A stretch of DNA of 64,000 bases, from NCBI GenBank assembly GCA_030549495.1, contig JAUIRK010000855.1:10001-74000 (forward strand), read 5' to 3'. Of the stretch, positions 25,097 to 38,559 are shown piece by piece. The notes beneath the pieces are model-generated. The model saw only the letters and a list, made by a program, of their open reading frames with translations, was not told the DNA's origin and did no database searches. The stretch is from Nectonema munidae. Lineage: Eukaryota > Nematomorpha > Nectonematoida > Nectonematidae. Each line of letters opens with the position of its first letter. Within the stretch, counting starts at the first letter, position 1. The translations under genes were made by a program, and so were the position numbers.

Positions 25097-25660
25097 AATA
25101 AAGAAAGCGAGGCGTCACTTCTTTAGATCTTCACCATCATCTACAAAGGCTATCAGCGAGCCAGAGAAAAGTGAAGATTGAAGACCTCTGCCAATTCACC
25201 GTTATAAACTGTAATGCATACAAGTGCCTTTAGACGATGGGCGCATTGGAATAATATATTTGGTAATTGGTTGTCAGTCTCCTTCAACAAACCATATTTC
25301 CAAGAATGTGCTGTGATGTCATTTCTCCTAAAGAAATTTTGATATATCCTGTCTATTCGGCTTTATTGCGTCGCGACCCCAACTTCGGTAGCCAAGACTT
25401 CAAAATAAAAAGATGGCCAACTCTTAATTCTAAGAGTTTACAGTGACATATTGGTTGAGTGATAGTGGATAATTTCTAATCTATTTTCGTAAATAATTCT
25501 TAAAAAGCTCCTTCATCAGAAAAGGGAATGAGGATAGGTTCTAACGATTACCTCATTTCCAAAAGGCAGCACTTTGCCCTGCACAACACACATGCTATAT
25601 AAAATACGTTTTGTTGTTTCCAAACTAGAAGTTTATAAGTAAAGTAAATATTATTTAAAA
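25097..25660. other. intergenic, no recognised feature
   Basis: Higher in GC than its surroundings in parts ('gcgtcgcgaccccaacttcg' near 25368) but with no long open frame, RNA gene or repeat that I recognise. It could be more of a decayed Tigger-related element. Confidence 0.5.
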
Positions 25661-25676
25661 ATATAGATAAAAAGCT

Positions 25677-25682
25677 TTATTA
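25677..25682 (-). promoter_or_regulatory. poly(A) signal for the expansin-like gene
   Basis: AATAAA on the - strand (TTTATT on +), about 95 bp after the stop codon of the expansin-like coding exon. Confidence 0.5.
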
Positions 25683-25774
25683 AACATTTTAAGAGATTGT
25701 TGCAAGAATTGTGTTTATTAGATTTAATCAAGTAATTAATAATCATCTGAAATAGAAGGCTTTGTTTGCAGACA

Positions 25775-26421
25775 TTAATTTTGCTGGTTCGTTTTAAAAA
25801 ACATGTCGTCTCCAATCTCGTCCATGTGAACTTTAATTTCTTTTCCATTTTCGGAAATTATTTTCAGGTCAAAGTCGTTGGGATTCTTGACTGTTTCAGG
25901 GTTTTTGAAGAAGAAATCGGTGGAAGACGTTCCAGGAGGAAGCATTGTCTTCCAAGTGCTACCGCCATCTTGGCTGATCTCCATGCCTTTAATTTTGTTT
26001 TTGAAGCGCATCGGCATTAGTCTCATGTCCCATTGGTGCGAGCCCGGCTTGAAGTAGATCTCGATGTTTCCTCCCGTGTACTCGTCTGGACAGGCTACTT
26101 CTTCAGATGCAATGTCATGAAACCTATCAGGAGCAGCTGAGTTCGTCAACTTGTCCCAAGCTGCCTTTGACAGGTCGTAGTCTCCTCTTCTGCATGAGCC
26201 ACAGCCGTCCGCTACTTGCACTATCAACTCTTTCTTGTGGATCGGGTTCTTTAACTTGTAGCACACTCCACATTGCATTCCTCTTTCGTATTGCTCGCGT
26301 ACACTGACCGCAGTAAAGTATTTTGCCGCTGTAGATGTCGGAGCTTTTGGAAATCCACAATTTTGAGAAGTTCCATAGTTAGCGTGGTATATAGTAATTT
26401 CACCTGTCATTTGCCCTGATG
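25775..26421 (-). CDS. expansin-like protein, terminal exon (partial)
   Basis: About 215 codons of a two-domain expansin-like protein, a secreted non-hydrolytic cell-wall or polysaccharide loosening protein in known families. The double-psi beta-barrel domain has GEITIYHANYG, NCGFP, GMQCGVCYKL and VADGCGSCRRGDYDLSKAAW; the two Asp match the conserved acidic residues of expansins. It is followed by VACPDEYTGGNIEIYFKPGS and a second domain (WDMRLMPMRFKN, ISQDGGSTWKTM) like the CBM63-type binding domain. There is no ATG at the 5' end: the frame is open to a polypyrimidine tract and 'tttag' just above 26421, so this is an exon after a phase-1 intron and the signal peptide should be in an upstream exon I could not find. 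The stop is clean and a poly(A) signal follows. Expansins are scattered among animals and often explained by transfer; the flanks here are animal transposons, not bacterial genes. Confidence 0.85.
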
Positions 26422-26561
26422 CTAAACCAAAAGAATACAAAGTTAACTATTTTAAAGCTAAGACGATGAGAACACTGTTTCATCAATCAGTATATCTGCA
26501 ACAACTTAAAATGAATCTGTCAAATTTTAGTTTTTTCGCATTTATACATTTACGTGTAACA

Positions 26562-26562
26562 A

Positions 26563-26595
<33 letters not shown>

Positions 26596-26597
26596 AT
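26562..26597. repeat. (CA)n microsatellite
   Basis: About 17 CA units ending in 'ctcacacat'. It is directly followed by the hAT MITE, whose target duplication is taken from it. Confidence 0.9.
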
Positions 26598-26891
26598 CAG
26601 TGGGGGATCCAGAAATCTTTTGTGGGGGGGGGGGGGGGGTATACTAATATTATCAAAATATTTGACACATTTTATTAGGGAAGAAATTTGAAAACGTATG
26701 TAAAATAAATGATTAAAATTATATTACAAAGTCTTTTCTTCTTTCTTTTTGCTTTGAAAATCGATCAATGACTTCATCAATTTTGATTTCTATTTTAGGG
26801 TGAACTCCAACCTTAATTTTTCTTTAATAGATTGCTGGTGGGGGGGGGGGGGGTATGCATCCCCCTATCCCCCCCTCTCGGTCCATCCCTG
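26598..26891. mobile_element. hAT-type MITE
   Basis: The left end CAGTGGGGGATCCAGA and the inverted right end (CAGGGATGGACCGAGA read on the - strand) are imperfect inverted repeats followed inward by G-runs on one strand. The 8-bp flanks are TCACACAT (26590-26597) and TCACACAG (26892-26899), a 7/8 match as expected for hAT target duplications. It is 294 bp with no coding capacity. The G-runs of 13-18 bases are prone to sequencing error. Confidence 0.75.
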
Positions 26892-26899
26892 TCACACAG

Positions 26900-28145
26900 A
26901 GAATATCTTTTTATGTACACGCATATATATAAGGAAACAGCATATGATATAGATATTTTAAGCGAGAGAGGAGGTTCGAGAGACAAAAGAAAAGGTGCAC
27001 TGGGCTGAGCACACATGGCTAGACGAAATTCAAGGCTCAATATTATTCCACTAAGGTTTAGTCGTAATTATTTTGCTTAAAATTTACTTAAACAATAAAT
27101 TGCAAATATTTATTTAATCTATCAATTTTAAATAAGTAATACTTTTCAATAAAAAAGTATTTTTAAAATTTTAAATACTTTTATTTTTAGTAATTTATTT
27201 AGTTATATTCTTAGTTAGAAAAATTACTAACTGTTTGTTTGTTTTAAGGCTCTAAGTGTTACACTACAAAGTATCGTCAAGAAGCATTCTTTTTCTGGCT
27301 ATGCCTTATATATGCCTTCTAATATGTATAGTATACATTATAAAGACATCACATTAGTGCTATATTTTTGAGTAAAATTTTTATTAAACAAAAAATTTGG
27401 ATATGATAGAAACTTTTTAGTTAAAATTATTCATATTTTCTCTACTCTCTAAAAATATTGGTAGAAATTTTAAACCAAAATTACAATACCTTATTGCAAT
27501 AATCTTGAGCTTGTGCAATAGTTTCCGAAAATTATTTTTTGAAACAAATTTAATTTATATAGGATTTTCGTTTTAAATAGAGATTAAATAAATGGAAATT
27601 TCTTTTATATAGCCCAAAAATTACATTTATGACAAATGCCACTATTCAACATAATTTTTACATATAAATCTAATTTTAGAGGATAAGGGATTCTTAATCT
27701 GTATAAGGCTGTGATTGATACATTAGTCAATAATTTTGATATTTATTAAACGAAGCTTACAACTTTTCATTAGCAAAAAGATAGGCGCTAAATTTAAAAA
27801 CATTTTAACAATCTTTATTGTAAAATAAATCGTATTAAAACTCTGTATATATAGGTATATATTTACATCATTTTATATCCAGAAGAATTGACAAAAATAT
27901 TTACTTAATCATTGTTTATTCAACTTCTTCGACTGTGTTTGCTTGCTTTGTTGTAAAGTAAAAGTCAATATTATTGCAAAAAATGTACTTGTAATTCAGA
28001 TGCAATTTTGTTATAAACGAGATAAAATCCAAAGTTCGAATTAATATATCTAAAATTAGATTTACTGGGCTTATTTTTAATACATGCCAAAAGAATACCC
28101 CGAATTTATAAAATAGTGCAGTGAAGGAGCTAAGATATAGTTTTT
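26900..28145. other. AT-rich intergenic DNA
   Basis: No open frame of interest, no repeats with partners elsewhere in the window, and no RNA gene recognised. It may contain the missing 5' exon(s) and promoter of the expansin-like gene, but I cannot point to them. Confidence 0.6.
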
Positions 28146-28498
28146 AATTTTAATAGGAAATCATAGAAGGAAGACAAAGTAGACGATAAACGTTAAAAAC
28201 TGGAGTTTGTTTTTGTTTAAAATTTTAAATAAATGTATATTATGTCTTCCTTCAATCATTTCTCATTATCATCAACTTATAATAAGGATATAAAAAGTCA
28301 CTTTAATTAATCTTACACATTTAGAGACAAACTTATACCAGCATTTTCGTTCTATGAAATTACTTCTTTCAAACAGAATATTCTCTATATTTTGAAAAAA
28401 AGTTTAGTCTTTATTCACAAGGTTTTCAAAATGAACCTCTGAGAAAAGCTCAGCCAGACAAATTTCTCTTCAGCTAAAGCCTCAACAAAAAAGTCCTA
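28146..28498 (+). repeat. duplicated 350-bp left flank, copy 2
   Basis: Near-identical to 18499-18847, including 'gaaggaagacaaagtagacg' and 'gttttcaaaatgaacctctg'. The two copies diverge at their left edge just before 'aattttaataggaaatc'. Confidence 0.85.
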
Positions 28499-28502
28499 TT
28501 AA

Positions 28503-31500
28503 CCCTATTAGTGCTGGGCAAAATTTGTCCGCTCAAGTGCTGGGGGGGGGGGCGTAAAGAGCCCCCCTTATTTTTCTCAGATATTAATAAGTTTTTATAA
28601 ATATTTTTAATGTTACATATATATTTCAACTATGCTGAATTCAGTAGTGATGTCCATTTTTTTATCAAAATCAATCAAACCTGTCAAAAAATTTATTTAT
28701 ATTTGACAGCTCATCTCAAAAAGGAACTTTTTATTTAAATAATTATATAAAGTTTTTTAAGCATGTATACCCATTTTCAAATATGCTTAATTCAGTGGTG
28801 ATATTCATTTTTTTATGAAAATCAATCAAACCTGTCAAAAAATTGATCTAAATGTGACAGCTCATCTCAAAAAGGAACTTTTTATCTAAATAAGTATATA
28901 AAGTTTTTTACACATGTATACCCATTTTCAAATATGCTGAATTCAGTGGTGATATTCATTTTTTATGAAAATCTATCAAACCTGTCAAAAAATTGATTTA
29001 AATGTGACATCTCATCTCAAAAAGGAACTTTTTATCTAAATAAGTATATAACGTTTTTTACACATGTATACCCATTTTCAAATATGCTGAATTCAGTGGT
29101 GACATTCATTTTTTTTTATAAAAATCACTCAAACCTGTCAAAAAAGTGATTTACATATGATAGCTCATCTCAAAAAAGAAACTTTTTATCTAAATAATTA
29201 TATAATGTTTTTTACACATATACACCCATTTTCAAGCATGCTGAATTCAGCGGTGATATTCATTTTTTTATATAAAAATCAATTAAAGTTATCATAGCAT
29301 TGGTTTATATATGACAGCTCATCTTAAAAAGAAACTTTTTATCTAAGTAATAATATAAAGTTTTTTACACATATATACCCATGTTTAAGCATGCGTAATT
29401 CAGTTGTGATATTCATTTTTTTTATAAAAATCAATCAAAACTGTCAAAAAATTGATTTATCCCAAAAAGAAAGGATCAGGCACGGTTTTTTAAATTAGAG
29501 ATTTACGTTTAATAGAAAGTATAGGGAGGTTATGAAGTTTAACGTGTATGGCATTTTACACACATATACCCATTTTCAAGTAGGCTGTGTTTACTGGTTA
29601 TATTCCTTTTTTTATAAATATTAGTCAAACCTGACAAAATAATTTAAATATGACAGCCGATGTCAAAATTAAAATTTTTATTCTTTTAAAGTTTTTTTTA
29701 TACATTTCAAGTATGCAGAATTTAATGGTGATGTTCATTTTTTATGAAATCAATAAAACCTGTCAAAAAATCGATTAAACTTGTAAATCAATGTCAAATA
29801 TATAAACATAAAAATAACTTCTACTTGCAGTATTTCTCTGGTAATTATTTTCTTAATTTATTTAATAAACCAACTTTAGGTGTTTAATTCACTCAAAATA
29901 TTTCATTCTACAGTAGCTTATGTAACTCGATAGGACCTCCATCTTTTTGGCTACAAATTCGTTAACGGCTCGTAGTCTCTACGTCATATTATAATTTACA
30001 GTATGTAATTTTGGTATTCATTCTATGATGATCCTTTCTTGGTAGCTCTTTTTTCATTAGAAATTTATATTCTTCAATGTGTGTTCAAAATTTTTTTTAT
30101 AAGGATAAAATAACTTTTTTCGTCTCTCAAAGCATTCTGATTAAAGAATCTTCTTGATGATCTTAGACTTTTTTATCAGTATCGTGTATTTTATTATCGG
30201 GCCTGAATATTTGTCAACCAATCTCATTTCAAAGGTTTTTTTCTGATGAATCATTCGTGATGTTCATTGTTCAATTACAAAAAGTTATCAACGTTCTTCA
30301 TCTAAAAAATTATCTCTTTGACACAAAGGAAAAAGATGGACAAATTCAATTTAAATTAAAAATATCTTGATAGTGACTAAATTCTCACATATTGGCATCT
30401 CTGCCATTTTTGATAAATCTGACCTATTCTAAATTTTCAGATTTCCTACCCATCTTAGCTAAATGTAAACTGTAATCCTAGATGATAAGCTATAGATTTA
30501 AATATTTTTCATTTGTAAAAGAGGAACTTCTTTTTCACAGTCAAATTCTTTTTTGAAGCATCTAACATTATATAATTAAACCACTTCCTAGTTCATTAGA
30601 ACATGGTAGATCTTCCATTTAGTCAAGATACATATTTTTTTTAATTATTTGTTTTGATCACAAATGAAACCAGCATCTTCCATTTGGCATAAAAACAGTT
30701 ATTTTATTTAAATTTCAAAAATATTTCTATAGACATTAGACGTAAATCGAACATTTGATTGACACTTTCAGACATTTAAAACCTCTAAATTCAAAAAATG
30801 ATTTCAGAAATAAAAATTATCATGGTCGAATTGGTATAAAAACATATATTTCGTGTAAAATTAGAGAGAATATTTTGGGATATAGTTTTCAGACATAAAC
30901 CGCAAATTTGATTGACACTAGCAGTAAAATCTCTAAATGCTAAAACTGTGTTCAGAAATGAAATCATCATGATCATAAACGCCCTCCAACACTAATAAGG
31001 TTAATCAGTCTAATTGTCCAAAAAAATATATAGCTATAAAAACAAATTTTAGAAATAAACGCAAATTTAATTGATACGTATATGTATTTTCAAATTCAAA
31101 CTGCAAAAATTGAGTCCATAAATGAAACTAGCATGGTTGATTTGGTATAAAAACATATATTTAATTGTAAAATTTGAATGAATGTTTTTGGAGACAATTT
31201 TTAGAAGTAAACCGCAAATTTGATTAAAACTTATAGGTATTTTCACATCCTAAATGTAAAAAATGAGTTCACAAATGAAAACAGCATGCTTGATTTGGTA
31301 TAAAAACATATATTTCAAGAGAATATTTTTGGAGACAATTTTCAGAAGTAAACCGCAAATTTGATTAATACTTATAGGTATTTTCAAATCCTAAATGTAA
31401 AAAATGAGTTCAAAATGAAAACAGCATGATCGATTTGGTATAAAAACAAATATTTCATGTAAAATTGAGAGAATATTTTTGAAGATAGCTTTTAGAAATA

Positions 31501-32174
31501 AACCACAAATTTTGACTGATATTTTAAAACCTCTAAATGTGAAAAATGAGTTCAGAAATGAAAACAGCATGGTTGATTTGGTATAAAACATATATTTCAT
31601 TGTAAAATTTGAATGAATGTTTTTGGAGAAAATTTTCAGAAGTAAACCGCAAATTTGATTATACTAATAGGTATTTTCAAATCCTAAATGTAAAAAATGA
31701 GTCCAGAAATGAAAACAACATGACCGATTTAGTATAAAAACATATATTTTATGTTAAATTTGAAGGTATATTTTATTAGATATATTTTTGATCAATCAAA
31801 ATTTTGATTGACATTTTCTAAAAAGTAGCCATGATTATTAAAAAAATTAAATATATAAAGTGTCATGCGTTCCAAACTGTATATAATTATAAATTTTCAG
31901 GGTATTATATAATATAGATCCTAAGTTATAAGGTTAAGTTGAGATAATGTCAAAATTTTGCTGAAAAATTTTAATTTTTGATTTTGATTGACAGTTTTGG
32001 ACATGAAGGGTCATTCAACTACTATGAAAATAGTTTCAAAAGATGCAGCTAGCGATTTTAGGAAAAGTGACAAAATTTGAAGGGATATGATTCAGCCAAT
32101 TTTCTACAATTAATTTTTTAGTGAAGGAGGGTGGGGGGGGGGGGACGTTTTACGCCGTCAGCACTAATATAGGG
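28503..32174. mobile_element. non-autonomous piggyBac-like element with internal satellite-like repeats, copy 2
   Basis: Bounded by TTAA on both sides (28499-28502 and 32175-32178), with CCCTATTAGTGCTGG at the left and CAGCACTAATATAGGG at the right, the arrangement of a piggyBac insertion. At 3672 bp it is shorter than copy 1: it lacks the segment matching about 20600-21020, has about 380 bp extra in repeat block A, about 90 bp extra near 30120-30200, and a 55-bp insertion near 30975 that looks like the end of a relative. It has no transposase, so it would need one in trans. Confidence 0.85.
30975..31004. mobile_element. remnant of a piggyBac-like right end inside copy 2
   Basis: 'ataaacgccctccaacacta' followed by 'ataagg' and TTAA resembles the right end of the parent element (GCCCCCCAGCACTAATAGGG, then TTAA). 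It is part of a segment of about 55 bp absent from the matching place in copy 1 (near 21355). Confidence 0.6.
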
Positions 32175-32178
32175 TTAA

Positions 32179-33608
32179 AATAATTTGCTACAAAGGCCCC
32201 TCTTACAAAACCCACAAATATGGGTGTCTGCAGAACACTCGTGACAAAAAATCAAAATGAAAATAATACAAATCTTTATATTTTATAGGTACGAAGGATT
32301 TTGCGGGAGGATTTTCATACATTGAAAACTCAAACTTGTAATCGCAACAATGCCTAATTATACTGGGGTAATAGTAAATTTTTACTATGATAAAAGTAAT
32401 TATACTAAACCAGTTGTAAAATTTAAATACTAGTGAGTGAGTTATTTTATTAACAGATTAAACTTTTAAGTTAGTTATTTTATTATTAAATATTAATAAT
32501 TTGGACAGAAAAATTTAGCTTAAAGTTAATAAGTGGAGATAACTTTCTGATTTAAATATTTGAATAAATTACCAAGAATAAAAAAAGAAAAGCATTTTAA
32601 AAAATAGACTTTTCTAGTTAACATTGAAAAATCTAATTTACTTATCAAATAGTGTTATTACTACTTATAAATTTTTAGTTAGTAAGGGTAACTTTATGGC
32701 TATGAAAAATTAACTTTACCACTTTTTTACTGTGCAAATAATAATATTACTAGTCAAATAATAAAAATGGGGAACTGAGTAGGGGTGCTTATAACATAAA
32801 AACTGTTTTTAAGTTAATATCACTATTTTAAATGTAGAAAAAAAATTATTGAACGAATTGTTATTTCAAATTTTTATATTTTAACTTAAAAACGTGTCTT
32901 GATAAAGTCAAGAGTCTCTTTTTTTCGTTTGTTGATGTTGCAATTTTTGGCTAGAAAATTTAGTTTGATATTTTGGACAAAAACAAGTTTTTTTCAAAAT
33001 CCTTATATCATTATTTATTACATGGATTCCTTTTTCTTTGTTCTCAGTTTTGAGGATTTAAAACCAATTTTTTCGATCTCTTAAATGTCTGTCCAATAGA
33101 TCTATTATGCATGCGCACACTGGTACATCTTACTTGAGATGCCATCTTTATGTAAAAAACTTTAGTTAAATTTGAACATCAAATACACGATTCTATAAAT
33201 TCGTGACGCTGTCTCCTTCACTAATACTTATCTTGGTTATCTTGAACTCCATTTTGGGAGTACGCTTATTCATGCTCTCTCATCATTAGTGCACTTTTCT
33301 ATTGTGGTATCAGAGATTTTTTACTATCTCTATCATTCTATTATAGTAATGATGTTTTTGTTATTGTGAGAGAAACATAAAAGAAAATGTCAACCTAAAG
33401 TTTTTTGTGCTAAATAAACATGAAAAGCCATTAATTAATGCATCAAATTGACAATAAACACAGAAAGATATAGAATAATAACAAACATAATACTGTCTAT
33501 TAAGCTTTAACATATATACATACACACAAATATATATATCAGTGTTTTTATTTTTGTATTAAGCTCGAAGTATTTGAAAGTCAAAGAAGAAGTTTAGCAA
33601 ATCCCTAG
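32179..33608. other. AT-rich intergenic DNA
   Basis: No coding or RNA feature recognised. The region near 33100-33330 is less AT-rich but has no open frame. It ends at the (CAT)n array. Confidence 0.6.
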
Positions 33609-35423
<1,815 letters not shown>

Positions 35424-35431
35424 TATGATGA

Positions 35432-37371
<1,940 letters not shown>

Positions 37372-37611
37372 ATGGAAGTCCTGAACGACAAGATTGATAA
37401 AGTATTAAATCTCGTTCCCAAAGAGAACATCCAACGTCCTAGTCCTATAGAAGAGAAGCCTACCCTCTCCCTTCTTAAATATTTCGCTTCGCGTAACTAT
37501 GATCACCCGGAAATACTGGTCTCTTTCTCCCCGCAAGACATGGCACAGAAGAGAATCGCTGCCTTCATCGCTGGTCTACAAATTGCAAACCGGAATGCAA
37601 AAGACAAATAG
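37372..37611 (+). CDS. small ORF of unknown function after the CAT array
   Basis: Seventy-nine codons starting at an ATG that abuts the last CAT unit. The product is hydrophilic, with an amphipathic start (MEVLNDKIDKVLNLV) and a basic end (IAGLQIANRNAKDK). No family is recognised. The frame is also open into the array, so the ATG may not be a true start; the piece could be the last exon of a gene or the end of a retroelement gag-like protein cut by the microsatellite. Its GC content is higher than its flanks, which suits former coding DNA. Downstream, 'ataaaaaatt' is the nearest poly(A)-like signal. Confidence 0.35.
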   Translation: MEVLNDKIDKVLNLVPKENIQRPSPIEEKPTLSLLKYFASRNYDHPEILVSFSPQDMAQKRIAAFIAGLQIANRNAKDK

Positions 37612-37764
37612 GATAACCAATAAAAAATTATTATTTATTAGCCTATATGAATAAATCAACTTTTTTGAAATTCATAAGGGCCCTTGAGTAGTTTTTTTTC
37701 GGGGCCCAAAATTTCTATCAGAGATCCTGTAGGTCATAAATTGCATCCCTATCCCTTTTCAAAA

Positions 37765-38065
37765 ACACAATAATTTTACCAAGTTCTCTTTCAATTTTTA
37801 TTACTTCAAATCAAACAATGAGCAATTATAGAAAGTATTAAATTAAAAACACAGCTAAATCTAGGTAATTTAAAGAATATTCAAAAAAAATGAAATGACT
37901 TTAACCCGTTGTCTCCCCATTTTTATTATTTCAAATAATGCACGGAGCAAACAAACAATATCAAATTAAACACACCAGAGAGTTGTCTAGCTATACTTAA
38001 ATCACAATGATCTTACACCGTCTTCCCCTCTTTGTTATTATATCAAATCATACATGCAGCCAATT
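37765..38065 (+). repeat. degenerate ~120-bp tandem repeat, about three units
   Basis: Units share 'cccgttgtctccccattttt' (or weaker forms), 'attatttcaaat' and 'gcaaacaaacaat'. Related single pieces lie near 59205 (inverted), 59602 and 60770, so this is a dispersed low-copy repeat family. Confidence 0.55.
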
Positions 38066-38285
38066 TTATCCTAAATGGCAGTAAAATGTAATTGAGTATA
38101 GTGAATTAAATTTTCATAGGGTAGTAGATATCTTTATTCTTTCGAGGGTTAGAAAAGATTATGTCCAAAAATATGAGGGGTTGTCTCCGGTGTCCAACCT
38201 CTTGAGGTTTTTTTTGATGAAAGCCAGAAAACCAACTTCCAATGAAAATTTCTTAATCAAAATTTGTATATTCTCTAATAGGGAG

Positions 38286-38559
38286 TGTTATAAAAGTAGT
38301 TTATGCAAATCACTCATTTGCAGAATTTTTCCTCAGCAACAGTAATTATAAAGAAATTTGCATGAAGCCCTATCAAATCAATGGGAATATTTTCTTACAA
38401 AAATCCATTCATTTGATTAGGGTTGTTACTTGAAAATTTGCATAGTATCTTTCCAGTATATAAATACTAGTGTGTTTGTCGAATACACACACTTCTTCTT
38501 TGGCTTCAAATAAATTATACCTTCTTTCATTGTACTCTTACTCTGGTTAAAACATAACA
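38286..38559 (+). repeat. 5' LTR of a Ty3/Gypsy fossil
   Basis: 274 bp starting TGTTATAAAAG and ending AAAACATAACA, short inverted TGTTAT/ATAACA ends as expected for an LTR. It contains a TATA-like 'tatataaatac' (38457) and AATAAA (38508). The internal region begins at once with a 'tggcgcagtcagcagg' stretch in the place of the primer-binding site. No partner LTR is seen downstream. Confidence 0.75.

Noticed and set aside
25766-26360. Frames on the opposite strand or in other frames over the expansin exon
   Set aside because: They overlap a well-supported coding exon and have no family resemblance.
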